NCBI GenBank assembly: GCA_963920575.1
Contig: OY986971.1
Coordinates: forward strand, 3,318,340-3,382,339
Source: Narthecium ossifragum
Taxonomy: Eukaryota > Streptophyta > Magnoliopsida > Dioscoreales > Nartheciaceae
Length of the DNA stretch: 64,000 nucleotides
Reading direction: 5' to 3'
In this document: one piece after another, positions 47,655 to 59,354 of the stretch
How the letters are laid out: every line of letters starts with the position of its first letter
Position numbering within the stretch: the first letter of the stretch is position 1
Program-made: the position numbers and the translations under genes
The notes under the pieces: model-generated
Told to the model about the DNA's origin: nothing
What the model saw: only the letters and a program-made list of their open reading frames with translations
Database searches by the model: none

Positions 47655-48083
47655 GGATAAATTGTTTTTTAATACCTTCAAATTTGCTTATTCTACAATC
47701 TAGTTCTTCAATAAAGTTTTTTGCTTTCCAATACCCTTAACCATGCATTACAAGCTCAGATCACATGCGCCGTTTATATCACACGAGAGAAAACAATAAG
47801 TGACCAAGGTTGAGGGCGTTAAAAAGCAATTTAGTATTTTTCTCAATTTGGCTAAATTAATGAAACTAAAAGTCAAAATTTGACTATATTACTTTATATC
47901 ACCCCTCAATTTTTGTCATGATCATTTTTCGTCAAATGATATAAACGGCTTATACGGTTTGGACTTATAAAGCATAATATGTTCGTGGGTTAAGGGCACT
48001 GAAAAGCAAAAAAAATTATTTAGAGTACCGGATTGCAGATTGAGTAAAATTGAGGTGCTAAAAGGTAATTGACCTTTTTTTTT
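47655..48083. mobile_element. Non-autonomous TIR element (Mutator-like MITE candidate)
   Basis: The left arm (about 47661-47740, with ttattctacaatctagttct and tttttgctttccaataccct) is an imperfect reverse complement of the right arm (about 47995-48080). Terminal repeats are about 80-110 bp. No transposase. Copy D of the foldback family lies 8 bp to the right. Ends and target duplication are not resolved. Confidence 0.5.
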
Positions 48084-48090
48084 AGAAAAA

Positions 48091-48394
48091 TGATTTGTGC
48101 ACATGTCCACGTGGCATGTGCATTTCACACTATCAGTAATAGGCTATCGATAGTGTGTATCAGTAGTGGGATACCAATAGGCATGTACAACCTACCGGTA
48201 GTGGGGTACCGTGCTAAAAGAACACGAGTTTGAGATCAATATCCACTACCGATAGGCATGTATATGAATCGATAACGAACCTATCGGTAGTGGGGTGCCG
48301 ATAGATTGTATATATCGGTAGACCACTACCGATAGGCATGCATTCAGAATCGGTAATGTGAGATGCACACGTCAGCTAGCGTGTGCACCAATCA
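48091..48394. repeat. Foldback element, copy D of the ATCGGTAG family (about 304 bp)
   Basis: Begins tgatttgtgcacatgtccac and ends gtgtgcaccaatca, its imperfect complement. Inside, ctaccggtag, ctaccgatag and tatcggtag blocks alternate (48148-48345) with 'ataggcatgta' between them. It lies about 260 bp upstream of the LC8 gene's uORF. Confidence 0.75.
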
Positions 48395-48646
48395 CGACTC
48401 TTTTTTTTATATTATGTTCTCAACCAATGTTCTTAGAGGATCCGGATTCGGACTAGTCATAGCGGATGCGACCGTTTCAACGAAGAGACTAGAGAGGCGA
48501 AGGGCGGCTTGGCTTTTCCCGTTAAAATAAAGACAAAAAAGCGGTCCTTCGTGTCTCCAAACTCCCCCGAGGAAGACAAAGCCCGAGACCATTCGAAGAG
48601 CATAGCCCCCCCCCCTCTCTCTCTCTCTAGCTCTAGGTTTACGGGG

Positions 48647-48673
48647 ATGGCTGGGGGAAGGAGGAGGCGATGA
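48647..48673 (+). promoter_or_regulatory. Upstream ORF overlapping the LC8 start (ATGA)
   Basis: ATG at 48647 opens eight codons (MAGGRRRR) and stops at TGA 48671-48673, which overlaps the next ATG (48670) by the ATGA arrangement. If the 5' UTR includes it, it could reduce translation from 48670 and favour re-initiation at the second in-frame ATG (48697). A (CT)n tract lies just upstream (48611-48630). Confidence 0.45.
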
Positions 48674-51600
48674 GAGAGAGGAGTGGTGGCGAGGGGATGG
48701 ACGCGGCGGCGGAGGAGCTCGAGAGGAGAAGCCGGTACCTGAGCTCCCTCATCCGGAGGACCAAGATCAAGACTAGCCAAGAAGAGGAGGGGAGTAGGGA
48801 TAAGGTGGAGGTGGAGGTGGAGGTGGAGGTGGAGGAGGAGGAGCTCAAGAAGGTTAAGGAGGAGAGTACCGGGAAGCACAAGGAAGAGGGGTGTGGGAAG
48901 GGGGATCGGGAGGAGCAGCGGAGGGTGAAGGTCAGGGCCGCGGATATGGCGCCGGCGTTGCAGCGGCGGGCGTTCCGGTGCGCGCGTGAGGTTCTCGCCG
49001 CCATGCCCAAGCTGGACAGTAAGCGCCTCGCTCTCGCCCTGAAGAAAGTAAGCTAACCCGAAACCCCATGTTTGGAATAGATAAGGGAGATTGCACTTCA
49101 GTTGCGATTAATGCTGTTGTCGATATCATTTGTTGCGGGTGAACTTGGTGTCTTTGATTGATGTCTGTGTGCGTTGCTTGAGACCAGTGAACTTGTTAGC
49201 TTTGTTTGCAGATATGGTGGATGGTTTAAACTTAGAAGCAAGATCAGCCCATTTCGGAGTAGATAAAACTGTTCCCTTTTGCCCAACCCATAGCGATCAC
49301 TAGGGAATCTGCTCTGGTCTTAAATATGGTCCTTAAATTGATTCTGAAATTCTAAGACCATTCTATGACACGGATAAGAAGTCATCCCCAAACTGTGAAT
49401 ATTGATCTCAAACTCGTGTTCTTTGGTTGAACTTTGATACATCTCTTTTAGGCTCAGTTTGGACTCCCTACAGGAGAGTGCAGTACATATCCCAAAGTTT
49501 TAAAAAAAATTTATTGGAGACAAGCTTTTGTCTTTATCAATTTGTAAAGGTGAATAATGTGATAGTATACTAAATCTCTCTATTTTTGTGCTAACATTTT
49601 TCCATTTTCCATTTTAAGATGGCGTTAAATGAATAACAAGGATAATATATCCTTTTTTCTGTCTTCCACCTCTTGCAATGAATAAACACACTTTCGTTAA
49701 TTTATGTCTTTCAAAATCATCTCTATGTATGACTAAGCTATGAATATTAGCTTTGAAATATAAGTATTTTGTTATTTTATAAAGTATTTATGACATGTTT
49801 CTTTCCCCCCCTCTCGTGCTGCTAATGTAGATTGCATGTCTGGATTTTTTTTCCATTATCTTTCTAGGGTGTTATATGATATATGAAAGAACCAATTTAC
49901 AAATTCATGCGCATGAAAGTCTCGAAAGTGATGTCAGCCATTGATTTGAAGCTGCATTTTGGGGCTTTAATATGTATGACAAAGCACTCTATGTGAGTGA
50001 TGGAGACATGGAAAGTGCAAGTAATTTGAGCTAATGACATCATAGCTTGGTCTATGGGTGGTGTCATGTTCAACATGATATCTACACCACCGAGTAAACC
50101 AATTGTCCAATTCATGTGGTTTGTAACATCTGTAGATTCTTGCTAGTTTCTGAATCTACACGAGCCTTTCTCTAATATTTTGGGCAGTTTCAAATTTTTG
50201 TCATGCTTTTCAGTACCCAGGAATGCTTGTTTCTTAAGAATTAGTAAAATTGCTGACATAATTTCACCTTTCTCTAAGCAAGGAATGAAGCTATTATGGG
50301 TAGAAAAGGTTCCATACCTTACTCAGATATCATGACTAACTCGTATATTAGAGTCTCTGATAATGCATTGTCACATTGGTCTTCCCCCTCTTCAATCTTT
50401 AGTAGTATTTTTCAAGCTTTTTTTTCTCCTGGTTGCAGGGAGCTTTAGTTTATGTGATGGTTGCTTTGGTTGTCTACTTAATCAGATTTAACATGTTTAT
50501 TAATGGTTTAGTTGGTCACTAGTTTGTTCCTAGGCCTGGTGAGTAACTTAGTCTTGCTGCAAGCACAAAGATTAGTTTCGTGAACTGCATTTTTAGAATT
50601 TGTTTATGCTATTTTTTTTTGTACTTAGAAATCCAGGAGGTGCTGTGACTGAAACGCTGTTAGGGAATTACAGGTCTTCTAGAAATGGTTAGAGGTAGAT
50701 TCTAGTTGTTAGTGGAGAGAGGATGAGATCCCTTGGGACTTTTGTGAGTTGCAAATGTCTTTGTTATTGTCCTTGGTCCGCTAAAGAGCCAGATTCATGT
50801 CTGGTGGATTTGATTCTCAGCCCAGGAGCATTGTAATGTGTAAGTCGAATAGTGTGCCATTTCTGAGATGCCATATGGTCTATGAAATGGACTGTAGGAG
50901 CTAACCCTGCATCAGGGATGTCTCATTGATCATGATTTAAGTAGATGGAACTAGTGCAGGATGAGTTCTTATTTTTAGTTGGAAAATGGTGGTTCCATGT
51001 TCATTAAAATTTTCTCAGAGAACATTCATGATGCCATTATATGGCATCTTTGCAGTGGTATTGTCAATCTTGCACTTCTCATTGGTAAAAAAATGATGGG
51101 TTATATCATTTCAGAAAAGCGGCTTATGTCCTGATTGTGAGATCAAATACTGACACATGAGCTACTGCTCATTTCCAAAGTCAATGCTCATGCATATTCA
51201 AGTGATAATTCTTATGTGGGTCCTGTATGAACATAACATACCGTTACCTTAAACAATGACTTCTAGTTTTCTTTTGCCTTCCTCACATTTGCATATGTTC
51301 TAACGGTTATATAACAGGGAGAAAACTTTGAAGCTCTTGCCTCTATATCTCAGATCTCCATTGTTACCTTTGACGTAGCATATTCTGTGTCTTTCAGTAG
51401 CTCTGGAAAAGGCAACTTTGATTTCCAGCTTATCTAAATGCTTATGAGACATTTTTTTCAGATGTGAAATGCATCAGCGGCCTGTATATGTAGATCTCCC
51501 TCCTTACCTCTGAGAATGCTCATCTTTGTTCCTATTTTGTCTCATTTGCTCGCTTAATGCGGCTTTCATTCAAACCTTGATCTGCGGCCATCTTGAGATT

Positions 51601-54465
51601 TATATTTTCCTTCCGTCCTTGGCCTGTCAAGTTATGCTTCTCTTACTGATATACAACTTCAGTATTGCTCATTAACCAATTTTCGTATCTCCTTTGGGCC
51701 CCATAGTCTTCTTGGGTTGTGAAACATGCTCGATCCTCGTCTTTCACTTAAATGCTTGATCCCTTCTTTATCAGTGTGACAGCTTGCTGCCTTATATAGT
51801 GACTACAGTAACATGTTGTCTACTTCGATATTCAATTGACATAGTAAACATGACATGCTTTATAGTTCTGTGCATGAATTTACTTAGCGAATAGTTTACT
51901 GATAGCATACTTAGCTTCTTCTGGTAAGCATTCATTTCAAACTTTCCTCCTGAAGCTTTGCTCATTAATACACATTTGTGAGTAAGTTCAGGTTATTACG
52001 TTCACTTTTTCAGTCATATAATGAGGTACCAGGATATGATTTTGTTTGCTGTTCTCGCCTGCATGTAACTCACACTTAGTTTGATTTGTTCTAGATATAT
52101 TTTGATCCCTTGAAAATTTGAAGGTAAAATTCTGTGGTTTTTCAAAAAGGATCTTTTAAGAGGATGGCTCCAAACATATTTCTCCAATCCTCTTGGAGAT
52201 GCATTTCTAACTGCTTAAACACATCAACCCCAAAGTAATTTCTCACGCTTAATTAGAAGATGATTAATCAAATGCATCATAAGAGCACTTGCATTAATTT
52301 GATTTTTTTAGGGTTAATAACACTTTACTTCCCTCTAGTTTCGAAAATTTTTGATTTACCTCATGTGTTCTAAAATGTGACAAAATGACCCCTTAATTTA
52401 TCAATGTGGTCGTTTTGGACCCAACCGTCAAACGGAGTTAAGTCGGTTGACAGTAAACCGTCTAAATAGGTCACGTGCAACCCGGTTTGACCGGTTTTGC
52501 CTGGTTTTGCCCGTCTACCCAAGAAAAATGCTGCAACGCCAACCTCCTCTACATGGATGAAGACGACTTCTCCTCCTCCTCTTCCAAGCAATTCCCTCCT
52601 CCTCCCTCCACCACCACAACCCCACCCCCACCGTCACCTCTCCCATCGGTGGCCTCAACCTCAACCTTGACTTCTCCTCATCCTCCAACCCCCAATGGGC
52701 CCATCACCTCCTCTCCGAGTGTGTCTGGGCCATCGCCACCCGCTACAACGCCCGCGTCCAGCAGCTCATGTGGGTCCTCAACGAGCTCGCCTCTCAGGAC
52801 GGCGATATCGACCAGAAGCTCACCGCCTACTTCTTGCAGGGCCTCTTCGCTTGCCTGACGTCCTCTGACACCCGGACTCTCCGGATCATCTCCTCCACCT
52901 CCGACCGCACATGTTGTTTGACTCCACCCGCCAGACGGCGCTCCGATTCCAAGAGCTCATCCCTTGGTTGTCCTTCGGCCACGTCATGGTCAACGGCGCC
53001 ATCCTCAAGTTGTTCCTCGACGCCGACGCGCAGCGCCTCCACATAATCGACATGAACACCACCTTCCGCACCCAGTGGCCTACGCTGCTGGAGGTCTTGG
53101 CGACGCGCTCCGTTGACGACACCCCGCACCTCACCATCACCACTGTGGTGCCGTCCTCAGGCGGTGGCGCACAACACGTCATGCGGGAGATCGGCTCCAT
53201 GATGGAGAAGCTCGCCAAGCTCATGGGGGCCCCCTTCTGGTTCAACGCGGTCCACCAGGCCGGCGGCGGCCTCTCCGCCCTCGACCTCTCGGCCGTCGCG
53301 GGCTCCACCAATGAAGGCATCGCCGTCAACTACGTCAATGCGCTCCACGGTGTTCCGCCTTCGGGGAGTCGCCGATAAAACCGGTCAAACCGGGTCACGA
53401 GCGACGCACGTGACCTATTTAACCGGTTTACCGTCACCTAGTTTAACTCTTTTTGACGGTTGGGTTTAAAACGACCACATTGATAAATTAAGGGGTTATT
53501 TTGTCACGTTTTAAAACACATGAGGTAAATTGAAAATTTTTGAAACTAGAGGGGAGTAAAGTGTTATTAACCCTTTTTTTTTATATGAAACAAAGACAAC
53601 TTGCTGCTCCATACATGCCTTGATTTCAACATATATGGCATCATATGGTAAGAATTGGCTTCTACTATTGTTGTTGATTTAATTGTGTGGTTATATGCAT
53701 GATGCCAGAGAATGTCTTATTACAACTAGGACATAAATGTATACATACAGAAAATCATATTCCTCATCTTATTGCAACTAGGCCAGAAATGTATTTATGC
53801 AGAAAATCGTACTATCTTTGTCTATGCAAATCTAAATCTAGTAGTGTGTGCTCCCCTCCCTGGGCATCTGAAGTTGCAAAACTTCCTCTTGGTAGAAGGG
53901 CAAGTATCTTCCTAGATCCCTCCTTGTGTACAACCAATGTTCCTACCTACCAAGGGCTTTTGAGCTTCTTAGGTGCTCCTTGGCCACAAATTCCTCGTCA
54001 AGGAACCAGTTCCAATCCATCGATGGTCCACTCTGTTGAGGAGCGGTTCCTGAAATTGTCCATGGCAAACCCACTCTATATCAGGAGGTGCTAATATCAA
54101 GATGACGACACCTTAGATGTGACATTTTGGTTCAATTTGAATCTGAATAGGAAATCATCGGAAATGTCAAATATCATGGCATTTGATGGAGTGGATGATA
54201 TCGCAGGCAATAGCATGTGCCATTTTATATCATAGTATTTACTCGATGATGCTTTTTTCAGAACTTGCATCTGATGTTTGACATGTAATTGGTTCTTTGC
54301 TGATTCCAGGAATTTGATTCATCATATGGCCCAGCTTGGCACTGCATAGTCGGGACAAGCTTTGGTTCATACGTCACTCATTCTTTGGGAGGGTTCTTGT
54401 ACTTCTCCATTGACAAGGTCTACATTCTTCTCTTTCGAACAGCAGTTGAGCCATTGGGTCACTGA
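48670..54465 (+). CDS. Dynein light chain LC8-family protein with long N-terminal extension
   Basis: Two exons, 48670-49047 and 54310-54465, joined in phase 0, give 177 residues. The C-terminal half is the LC8 fold: [36 protein letters not shown], then [40 protein letters not shown] and [11 protein letters not shown]. The first about 85 residues are plant-specific, charged and low-complexity, with a run of Val-Glu repeats (48803-48841). LC8 proteins are dimeric hubs that bind short linear motifs; flowering plants lack dynein, so this one would act in other complexes. The start could equally be the ATG at 48697 ([16 protein letters not shown]). The intron is 5.26 kb and carries a Pack-type transposon. 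Confidence 0.9.
52310..53573. mobile_element. Pack-type TIR element (Mutator-like) carrying a SHORT-ROOT fragment
   Basis: Terminal inverted repeats of about 190 bp: left 52310-52503, right about 53377-53573. The left starts AGGGTTAATAACACTTTACT and the right is its complement; both contain the block cccttaatttatcaatgtgg and end in 'ggtttgaccggtttt'. I estimate the arms at about 85-90% identical by eye. The flanks are T-runs (attttttta on the left, ttttttttta on the right), so a 9-bp target duplication is possible but cannot be proved. Long TIRs around a host gene fragment, with no transposase, define a Pack-MULE/Pack-TIR element. Confidence 0.85.
52535..53372 (+). pseudogene. SHR: SHORT-ROOT-type GRAS gene fragment (captured, frameshifted)
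   Basis: The N-terminal part reads [14 protein letters not shown], matching the acidic/Ser segment of SHR. After a frame change the GRAS region follows: [57 protein letters not shown]. After a second frame change near 52908: [40 protein letters not shown] (the VHIID motif), [20 protein letters not shown] and [15 protein letters not shown]. It stops at the right TIR, so the PFYRE and SAW regions are missing. SHR is a mobile root radial-patterning transcription factor; this piece cannot encode it. Confidence 0.88.
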
Positions 54466-55783
54466 CACTCGACGACTGTTGCTCGACAAGTTCTAAATGT
54501 ATTAAGATGTGTACTGTGTGTTGAACCTTTCTCCTGCTGATTAAAACCTGGCCTTCGCAATACAAATGCCTATTGTAAAAATTTTGATGCGCGGACATTA
54601 AGCAGATATCCATTGTTCTGCATGACCCGTAACAGTAGCTGTTGCAATGTTCACAATATGCACCGTTATGCAGAAGTTTGTATGTCATCATTGGGTTATA
54701 GAACTCTCAAGTGCATGTCCTCTGCAGGTTAATAATTTTCATCTGTGGCATTTATACTACAATCTTTTGTCTGCTGTTGGACTACCAATCTGGACTACTT
54801 AGATTGTTATTATGGTTCACATTATGCAATCTCATCATGTTGGAATTGATACTGAAATTGCTGCAGGGATGCACTTGCCTTGGTTTTCTGAGAATGAAAA
54901 ATCTTCAGCAACCTGAAAGGTTTGATTCATCTATAGGGAGCTGGTTCAAATGCCAATATGCTAGATTTTCTTTCCCAAATATAAAGAAGTGGAAATTATC
55001 TCTCCCCACTTAATTTGTCTCGTGTTTAATATCTAACACTCACTCACTAATTTTCACTGTTTTTTAGGACAATTAAACTCTACGAAGTGGCATCCACTCT
55101 TATGGGAGGTGATTTACCAGAGGGTGAGATCGGATAGACCGCGTAAGCTTGGATAGATCTCAAGAAAAAATGATAACTTCTCATTGACATAACGGAAATT
55201 GGGCTTTTTTCCCCTAGAAAACAGAGAAATTATCCATCACTTTGCACTTTCTTGTTCCTTCAGATTTTTCCAAAATTTTACATCTCTACCCAAAAAAAAG
55301 ATCCCAAAAAAAAAGATCCTTTGACTATAAAATAGACAAATAAAATTATAGAAAACAAGCTAATTACACCCTTCAGGTTTTTTTGGTACGGGAAGAAAGG
55401 TCTCAAACGTCTTTTTCTATTTCATGTAATCATTATTCATTTTTTTCCATTTCACTTGTCAATATAACTTTATTTTTATTTTTTAAAATAATAATAATTA
55501 TTTTATTTTTACTTTTTCTACCCTAAAATCTCTTGATCCGGAATAAGCTAACTCCGTCCCAAACGAGCTCGAATCCAATCTTCCATACATACTTAACCTT
55601 ATATCACAAAATGCAAAATAAGCATATAAAAACAAATTAAAAATACAAAGAAATCACAATTTTTTTTAAAAAGGTTAAAAAACGGCAAACAATTATAAAC
55701 TATTTAACCAAGAAAACAATACAGATTCTTTCCATTTCTTGTCATCATCCAATACCACCTCCAACTTCTTCATTCCTCCTCCC
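54466..55783. other. LC8 3' flank and AT-rich spacer upstream of the F-box gene
   Basis: No gene recognised. The 100-codon open stretch at 54711-55013 has no family signature. The last 350 bp is AT-rich with no clear TATA box. Confidence 0.55.
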
Positions 55784-58700
55784 ATGGATACTCGCACTCC
55801 TCCTCCGCCTCCAACCGAACCCTCCGATGGGTCCTCTCCTCTCATCACCACCATCGATCCCGGCGCCACCCCCGATCCAACCGTCCAGCCAGGTGACCCC
55901 CACGGCGCGCTGTTCCTGGTCTTATCCTACCTCCGCCTGCCGGAGCTTCTCGCGTCCCAGCGCGTTTGCCGGCTGTTACGCGACGCCATCGAAAACGACG
56001 GACTTCTCTGGAGGGACATTGTCGTCGAGCCACCGTTAAGCGGGCGGCTCACTGATGAGACGCTCTTGAGGATCACAGCCCGGGCCGGAGGAAAGCTGCC
56101 GTCTTTGGCGCTCTCGGATTGCTGTAGGATTACCGACGCCGGCCTCCTCCAGGTCGTCGACCAGAATCCTGGCATTACCAAGGTATGCGTAAGCTTATTA
56201 GGAGAACTGGGTTGCTTTCTTGCTTTATTGTTTCCATTTATGTTGGTGGAAATCCAAATAAGTTGCAATCTTGTTCCATCGCTGATGAGACCCTTCCTGA
56301 GGATCACCTCCCAGGGCATAATAAAAATAGGGGAAGACTTGAAACCCCTTTCTAGCTCTGCTAGACAAACAGAGATCAAAGGCGCTATGATGGAGTTAGT
56401 CCCTTGATGTGAGGTTGGATTCACTGTCGACAATTTCTCCCTCGATTCATAAGTAGGTCACCATCTTCATCCAATTTTTATCATGGGTCCTCCATATCCT
56501 TGACTAGAATCTCACAACCACTCATGTGTGTCCTGCTCTTGAAGAAAACTACCTAACTTTTGTGATCATGTTTATGGGCTCTGTGCTAGTTTTGTAGTTT
56601 CTTGGTGATGATTTGTTATTTGGCTTTAGCATGTGTTTATGCCAAAATACTGGTCATTATGGAGTTAGTTTTAACAATTTTCTTCCATTTGTTTATGTTA
56701 TTTGAATTTTGGACAAAAGATCTTCTGTGCCTTGTATCTAGCATTTGTTTTGCTAAGCCATGCTTATTGCTCATGTTGGAGGTTGAAACAAGTAACATAT
56801 ACAGTCGTCACATCTATCTCACTGGTGAAGTGATATTCAGATGCACCTCCCAGGCCATTGGAAGAAGTCACTCTTTGGTGCTCTTGGATTGTGTGGGGAT
56901 CAATATCTAGGCGCATCACCAAAATATTTATGCGCATTTTAGGGGAATTAGATTGGTAAAAAAGTTCACATTCAAGGTGTTTCAATTAATTGTTCATGGT
57001 AGTTTTTTTTTGTATATCTGTTTTGAGATACTACAGTGCTTATAATGGACGTTAGAGTTTTAATGTGTGTTCAATTGTTTGAGTTGTGCTTGTCGATTGT
57101 TGATTAAAGGTTTGGTTTAAAGTACTTAAACAAAATGTGCATGTTTGCTGCCATAGCTTAGTGTGTACTACCTATGATGACGCATACAAAAGCTAAATAT
57201 GAGACTATTGAATTGTTTGACTCAACTTGGTAGTACCTTGGCTAGAATTCATTTGTGAATTTCAAATACTTGCCATGAGAACCTCTTTAGATGCACATTT
57301 GCTCTATATCATTGTCCATATTATAGATTCCATCCAGAACATAAAAAGAATTGTTTCTTTTTCCCAAAAACGTTTAGTTATTGTTGCAGCTTCATCAAAA
57401 ATACCAAATGGATGATTCACCCTCGTTTTATTTTTGACATGGTATTCTGGTGCTACATAAAAAATCTCCTCGTTTGCGATTTCTCCAATCAAAACTAAAT
57501 CCTCCTCCTATCTCCAATTATCTCTTTATCCCTCCTTTATCTATCTCCATTCACCATGAGCGAGCGACACCCATTCTCTCTCCTCAGTTATTTTATCATT
57601 TTTGATGTAATTAAAGGGACATGGACAGGATGGCATGGTGCCTCCTCTGGGAGGTTCCTAGTCTAGACACAGACGGAAAATGATGGTTCTCCAATGGTAG
57701 CATCGACGAGGAGAGACATTGGCAGTCTACAACATGGTTCTTTGGGAATTGCATCTGTTACGTTTACAACTTTTAGGAGATGTGTTTCTGAATGTTTCCA
57801 TCATGGCAGCGCAACGTCGGGGACATGCAGTATGGAGTGCCTGACCTGTTCCTGGTGGACCATAACTAGATTATATGATATTCAGTAACATGTTGTGAAG
57901 TTCCCAAATGTAGCTGCGCCTGCGTGGGTGTTGAGATTCATATAATCTGGTTGTGGTTATACCGATGTCTACATAAATTGCTAAGATATTTGAGCGTATT
58001 TATGCTTCTTTGTGCAAGGAACTCTGCTTTAAGTTTCTGAATAGAGTGCTTGACAGTGCACCCTTTTTGTACCTGATTTGTTGGACACATATATGTATTA
58101 TAGAGCATGACCTGAAGAATTTATGCAGCTATATGTACCTGGATGCACATATTTGACCGCTGATGGTGTTGTGAAAGTAGTGAAGAGGCTAGCTAAGCAT
58201 AAGGGCAATTTGAAGCATCTCCGACTCCGTGGTCTCTGTAACATAACAAGAGAACATCTTGATATTCTTAACTCTTTATTGTGCAAAAATAATCCTCAAC
58301 AAGGTTCACAGCCATCCATCTACAGCAATTGGCGCTCTCTCACTCTCAGTGGTGATGATGGCCGCCCAATCGATGTCGATATCTGCCCCAAGTGCAAGAA
58401 TGCAAGACTGGTATTTGATTGTACGAGGGAGAACTGCAGGTCATTACATTTCACTCCTCTATGTTGAAAATCTTCTCTGTATCTTCTGCCTCAGCAGAGT
58501 TTCTTTTTCAGAATTATTGCCATTTCCTGTAAGGATTACTTTTTTATTGTATAGCAGAACATATGCCAAAATTTAATAATACACGAGAATTTAAAGTTGG
58601 ATCACAATTTTCCTTCCGTTACTCCGATGAAATCAGTTTTGTTGTTACCATGAGTATGTCTCGCTGTGATTGCGCATAGATTGGTCCGATCCTTGTGTCT

Positions 58701-59354
58701 GCTTGCTTCAACTGATTTTTTGTGACTCATGAATTTACATTCTCTTTTGTTATGACCTCATATGCCTGCATAACCCTTTTATGACACATGGACATTGTGC
58801 ATATTCTCACATCAGGATATGTATAAGGTCATGGCATCTCAGTGTCCAAGCAGATATTGGAAATTTTAATAGCCCAGGACCAGCTATGTTATGATAGGTT
58901 GCTACAATCCTCATTTTACCATGCTTCATGAGTACATGGTCATGGATGTATGCCTGATTTTACCTCTCATATGTTGTTCTCAACTATATTTGCATGCGCA
59001 GAAGCTAAAACTTTTCGACATACGTTTTATAGATACATCCCGTCCTGATAAAGATCCACCTGCAGGTCCATGAAGTATCGATGGACCGAGTGCAGAGGGT
59101 GTTTCTTCTGCATTGCGAGATGTGAAGAGTGCGGAGGTTGCATCAACTTTGAGGAACTTGGGGAGGAGACTGCCTGTTCTCATCTACTGTGCTTGGATTG
59201 TTGGCTTCAGCTTCCAAAGTGCAATTATTGCAATCGACCATGCTGCAAGAGACACGCAGATTTTGCAGGAGGATCCTCACAATCTGCTGGGTTCATCTGT
59301 GAACGATGTACGGAGCGTGAAAAGGTGTTTGCTTCCTTCGAACATGTAGGATAG
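55784..59354 (+). CDS. SKIP14: F-box protein, SKIP14-like
   Basis: Three exons (55784-56182, 58129-58439, 59066-59354; total 999 bp) give 332 residues with all junctions GT-AG and in phase. The start is ATG 55784 (MDTRTPPPPP); the frame is open upstream but has no earlier ATG. After a Pro-rich leader comes the F-box (about residues 38-80: GALFLVLSYLRLPELLASQR, VCRLLRDAI), then leucine-rich-type repeats (LTDETLLRITARAGGKLPSL, RITDAGLLQVVDQNPGITKL, CTYLTADGVVKVVKRLAKHK), and a cysteine-rich C-terminus (ICPKC, CRGCFFCIARCEECGGCI, CLDCWLQLPKCNYCNRPCC) likely to bind zinc. This order matches Arabidopsis SKIP14 (At3g26000), an SKP1-interacting substrate receptor of SCF ubiquitin ligases. Introns are 1946 and 626 bp. 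Confidence 0.9.

Larger units (their letters stand above)
49048..54309 (+). other. Intron of the LC8-family gene (5.26 kb)
   Basis: Mostly AT-rich and featureless from 49.1 to 52.3 kb. It contains the TIR element at 52310-53573. From 53700 to 53815 a phrase with 'ttattacaactaggac' and 'cagaaaatcat' is repeated about 68 bp apart. 53840-54094 has an 85-codon open stretch that I do not recognise. Confidence 0.8.

Noticed and set aside
54711..55013. 100-codon hydrophobic open frame
   Set aside because: No signal beyond composition; AT-rich 3' flank of the LC8 gene with no conserved residues.
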